NCBI RefSeq assembly: GCF_036324505.1 | Contig: NC_086355.1 | Coordinates: 21,504,518 to 21,568,517 of the forward strand | DNA: 64,000 bases | DNA from: Eleginops maclovinus | Lineage: Eukaryota; Chordata; Actinopteri; Perciformes; Eleginopidae | Reading direction: 5' to 3' | Shown: one piece after another, positions 60,320-64,000 of the stretch | How positions within the stretch are numbered: position 1 is the first letter of the stretch | How the letters are laid out: each line of letters opens with the position of its first letter | Position numbers and translations under genes: made by a program | Notes under the pieces: generated by a model | Database searches by the model: none | Told to the model about the DNA's origin: nothing | Seen by the model: the letters and a program-made list of their open reading frames with translations, nothing else

Positions 60320-61640
60320 CATTGGTTGAAGTTGAAAGGTCATATCTATCAGCTAATCACAGTGCTGATAGTCATTCTCTTCCGGAAGATTCTCGTGAGA
60401 ATCGAGGAAGCAAGAACAGGTGAAGTCACGCTTGAGAGTAGCTCCAGTAAGAAGATATTAGAGCTAAGAAATCTAAGTGTATTTGACGATTTATTTTCTT
60501 GCTGTGAGTGTTTTGTTTACCCTTCTGTCTATGTCGATAGACTGTGGTTTTGTTTAGCGTTTTAGTTTTTGAGTTACTGAGGAGATTCGCGGAGATACAG
60601 TTTGCTTTTGAAGATCACGCATCCAGCGCGTGGTCAACGACATTGGATGGCGAGTCACCCGAGGAAGGAGCAACGTTGAACTGTGTTTGTACGTCGAAAG
60701 AAACATCTTTTCTCCTATTCGAGGAGAGCGGACATTGTAGTGAAGGGCCGGGTGCTTCAGCCTTTCCCTTCCTTTCCCTGCCGAGAATCAATCACCAACT
60801 GCGGTAAGACTGTGCCAGTAGTAGCCGCCATACTTCTCCCCTCTGGATCAAGTGAGCAGTGCGTGGACTGCTCCGCGCTGCTGTGTGAAAGGGAACTTCT
60901 CCCTTTCTCTCGCTAAAGGACTGTTTAGCACTAAGGAATTGATTTAATGGACATTGATACAGTTAACCATTTTGTGTTGATGTTTATGTGCATACTGTGA
61001 ATGTGTTTAACTGTAAGGTTGATTGATACTGCATTTACTGGTGTTAACTTTCTCTTGTGGGCTTAGTAAGATGCCCTAAGTTTCTTGGTTGTAATAACCT
61101 ACTGATAGAGGGTAATACCAAATGCTTCTGATTTAATTAAAACTAAAATAGGCCTAAATTGATTAATAATTAAGATGGAAAATTAAAGAACTAGTTATAC
61201 CAAATAACTGCAAACTAACTGGATAACAAACTAATACTAGAACACTTATAAGAGCTCAACTGAGATACTAACTAAATTACTGAAACTGACTGAGTTTAAG
61301 TTAACTAGATATTAAGAATTCAAAATAGTTTTCTTTACTTAAAGGGTAACTGAGTAAAACTCAGATTCTTCTTTGAATCACTTTGCATTTATGCAAATGG
61401 TTTTTACCGGGTTTTATGTTTTGTATGTGTAATGTCTTAAAGGTACCATTTTCTAAATAATACTTCTACTACTTCTATTTCCTTTTTTGATAAAGCCGGC
61501 AATTCTAAACTTATCTTTTGGTCTGTGGTGTTTTCTCTGTTCTCTTGCTAATTATTATTTTAACCAATTACTGCTCTTCCTACGAACCTAGTTTCTGGTC
61601 CAACAACAACAACTCTCTTTTAATATTTGTAGTAAGTGCT
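60320..61640. other. Unclassified block, possibly LTR-derived
   Basis: 60360-60920 is CpG-richer than its surroundings, with three short overlapping frames but no motif. 61480-61620 has GATAAAGCCGGCAATTCT and a CTGGTCCAACAACAACAAC end that resembles the U5 side of fish LTR elements. I could not define matching ends or a TSD. A palindromic TTTGCATTTATGCAAA lies near 61385. No gag or pol frame. Confidence 0.3.
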
Positions 61641-61873
61641 ACAGTTGCACTCGGGCTGCATTTAAAATAAAATAGAGAAAATAAATAAAATAACTTTTGA
61701 AAATGTGTGTAGAAAAAGGAAATAAAGTGCAGCAGCAGCAGTTTGAGTTTCCCTTTGTCTTTGTTAACCGTTTCACATCTTAACAGTTTCAGCTAATTAT
61801 ATAACATATCAGCCCGAACACATCATAACAATTGAACATTTTTGAGGTTTGTCTTTCTGTCCCTCTTATATTC

Positions 61874-62330
61874 AGGTTCCTCGGGGTAAACATCAGTGAG
61901 GATGTGACATGGACACATCACACCAGGGTCATATCCAAGACGGCTCGACAGCGGCTCTTCTTCCTCCGCAGGCTGCGGAAGTTCAACATGGACTCCAGGA
62001 TACTCTGCAACTTCTACAGGTGCACCATCGAGAGTATCCTGACTGGCTGCATCACCATCTGGTATGGCAGTTGCACCGCCCCTGGTGAAAACTGCTCAGC
62101 ACATCACCAGGACGGAGCTGCCATCCATGGAGGACCTCAACACCCAGCGGTGTAGGAAGAAGGCCGGTAGGATATTAAAGGACCCCCATCACCCCAGCAA
62201 CAATCTGTTCTGTCTGCTGCCGTCTGGCAGACGGTACCGCAGCATCCGGACCAAGACCACCAGACTCAGGGACAGTTTTTATACCACAGGCTATAAGACT
62301 GCTGAACTCCTGAGCTCTGTGAATGTCTAC
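61874..62330 (+). pseudogene. LINE ORF2 C-terminal remnant, frameshifted
   Basis: The first frame has FLGVNISEDVTWTHH, KTARQRLFFLRRLRKF and IESILTGCITIWYGSCTAP. The second, starting at about 62080, has VKTAQHITRTELPSMEDL, RRCRKKA-like residues, then FCLLPSGRRYRSIRTKTTRL. This is the conserved region after the reverse transcriptase core in fish LINEs. Compared with that pattern, about eight codons plus a frame change are missing between GSCTA and VKTAQHI (near 62080). Not functional. Confidence 0.8.
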
Positions 62331-62347
62331 TCACATCTGTTTATAGT

Positions 62348-62352
<5 letters not shown>

Positions 62353-62389
<37 letters not shown>
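62353..62389. repeat. (TA)n microsatellite in the LINE tail
   Basis: A pure TA run of about 17-18 units followed by several TATAC/CATAC-rich imperfect stretches to about 62480. The Tyr-Ile frames here are artefacts. Confidence 0.9.
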
Positions 62390-62391
<2 letters not shown>

Positions 62392-62888
62392 CACATCTGC
62401 CATACATATCTGTTTATAGTACACATATCTATATATTATACATATCTGCCATATACATCTGCTATACATAATATATGCATCTGTCCATACCTCCTCATTC
62501 AACAGTGTAAAGTATTTAAATACTCTCAATGTATTCCACATATGTATATATTTCACATCCTCAAATCTTTATTGTTGATATTGTAAATATTCTTCTCTCT
62601 TTTTGCACTATTTTATTTATGTTATTTGCACCATGTATGTTGAGTTGTAGGAGGAACATGGGATATAAGATTTTCATTACCAACATATACGTTGTATATG
62701 CTGTGCATATGACCAATAAAACCTTGAAACCTTGACCCTATATTCCACTCCCTCACCGACTGTCTTTAGTTCAGTGAGAGAACTGAGCTCTAGCCTGTCT
62801 GGCCATGATTTGAAATCGGGGCTGAAATGGTGTCAGGACCATTCTCATACACATGTGAAGGTGCTCATTGGTGCTCCACTTACTGCCT

Positions 62889-63423
62889 TCTCTCTCTCTA
62901 TCTCCCGCTAACTCGTCTCTCCCCTCACTCTTCTCTCCGTCTTCTCTCTCCCGCTAACTCCTCTCTCCCCTCACTCTTCTCTCCATCTTCTCTCTCCCGC
63001 TAACTTGTCTCTCCCCTCACTCTTCTCTCCGGCTTCTCTCTTTGTCTCCCGCTAATCCGTCTGTCCCCTCACTCTTCTCTCCGCCTTCTCTCTCCCGCTA
63101 ACTCCTCTCTCCCCTCACTCTTCTCTCTCCCGCTAGCTCGTCTCTCCCCTCACTCTTCTCTCCGCCTTCTCTCTCCCGCTAACTCGCCCTTCCCCTCACT
63201 CTTCTTTCCGTCTTCTCTCTCCCGCTAACTCCCCTCTACCCTCACTCTTCTCTCTCTCTCCCGCTAACTCGTCTCTCCCCTCATTCTTCTCTCCGCCTTC
63301 TCTCGCTGTCTCCCACTAACTCGTCTCTCCCCTCACTCTTCTCTCCATCTTCTCTCTCTGTCTGCCGCTGACTTGTCTCTTCTTCTTGTGTTTATCTCCC
63401 TGTATCGCTCACTCGTCTCTTTG
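62889..63423. repeat. Minisatellite, roughly 46-bp pyrimidine-rich unit, about 11 copies
   Basis: The unit reads approximately CTCTCTCCCGCTAACTCGTC followed by TCTCCCCTCACTCTTCTCTC and CGTCTT. Copies vary in a few positions (AACTCC, AACTTG, TAATCCG) and in length by deletion. The strand is almost purely pyrimidine, which favours triplex structure. No gene overlaps. Confidence 0.92.
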
Positions 63424-64000
63424 GCCCTGTTGGCGCCGGTTAAAATGGAATTGTCCTGTCAAAATGAAAATCCCTTATTAATGTATTGATTATAGGTCCG
63501 GGTCCGTATAGGTTGGCGTGGCCGGCTGTTAGTGAACTATGCACTACATAATACAGTACGAACAAAAGTATTCAAATTACCTCAAAAAAGAATGCCACAG
63601 TGAACATTGGGCAATAGGGCTCCCTGGGGTTGTGGGGCTGTATCGCCTGGTTGAAAGTCAAGCATTGTGATTCTATCTATCTCTGTACTTAGTTTGAAAC
63701 TTTGCTGCCACATAGTGGTTGTCATTTTACTTTACTTAAACCTCAATAACAAAGCTGTTATACAGTGGGAGTTATTTCTTGTTTCTCCTTAAACCGTCAT
63801 ACTCACATGGTGTACAACTTATTGGCTAAAGTTTGCTAATTATATGCAAAAAAAACGCTGTAAACTGATATAAAACAATATTTTCTTAAACTGCAGCTAT
63901 GGTGGAATGCTGCTATCAATGTTGAGTGAAGATGATGCTGAATATTAATGTATGTTGCAGTGATGGGATGGGGCAATGGAATGAGAAATTGACATACACA
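63424..64000. other. Non-coding stretch, nothing recognised
   Basis: No open frame of note and no recognised repeat. Confidence 0.5.

Larger units (their letters stand above)
61874..62738 (+). mobile_element. 5'-truncated LINE (Rex1/L2-like), with candidate TSD
   Basis: The insert starts inside coding sequence (FLGVNISEDVTWTHH). It ends with a long untranslated 3' tail containing CCAATAAAACCTTGAAACCTTGAC, a short tandem tail typical of the group. TATATTC flanks both sides (61867-61873 and 62739-62745), a plausible 7-bp TSD. Only the last part of ORF2 is present, as expected after incomplete reverse transcription. Confidence 0.8.

Overview
This window looks like intergenic, intronic and transposon-rich DNA from a ray-finned (teleost) fish. 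The signs are long CA/GT microsatellites, tRNA-derived SINEs, a Rex1/L2-like LINE 3' end, ISL2EU and hAT transposons of the kinds common in fish, and few host exons. Splice sites, introns and target-site duplications (TSDs) show it is eukaryotic. No bacterial operons, CRISPR arrays or rRNA are visible. Most short open frames are chance frames or lie in simple repeats.

Host genes. (1) On the minus strand at 12817-12895 there is a signal-peptide exon of a fibrillar collagen. It carries the conserved 5' stem-loop around the start codon (12884-12929) and a promoter-like region to its right. The rest of the gene should lie to the left; no second exon was recognised in 1-12816. (2) At about 23552-26125, minus strand, lies a broken, unprocessed pcdh1-like protocadherin pseudogene. 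It has a frameshift, deletions, a solo LTR inserted in its second cadherin repeat, and a SINE at its 3' break.

Mobile elements. 16311-21085 is a degraded ISL2EU element. It has a YqaJ nuclease gene on the plus strand and a convergent THAP plus DDE transposase gene on the minus strand. Into it have landed a palindromic repeat, a mariner-like fragment and a solo LTR (19973-20720, TSD CAAC). 44056-46334 is a decayed hAT-Charlie (ZBED5-like) copy with a perfect 8-bp TSD. 46504-54075 is a nest. A possible THAP-encoding element holds a hAT element (47854-53841, TSD GGCAGAAG). That in turn holds a second hAT (48017-52276, TSD AACTTTTG) with an uninterrupted 770-codon transposase, the only clearly intact protein gene here. 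A 5'-truncated LINE (61874-62738) and a 46-bp-unit minisatellite (about 62889-63423) occupy the right end.

The remaining sequence is AT-rich non-coding DNA with dispersed MITE and SINE copies. All assignments rest on reading the sequence and on remembered family features; no database was searched.
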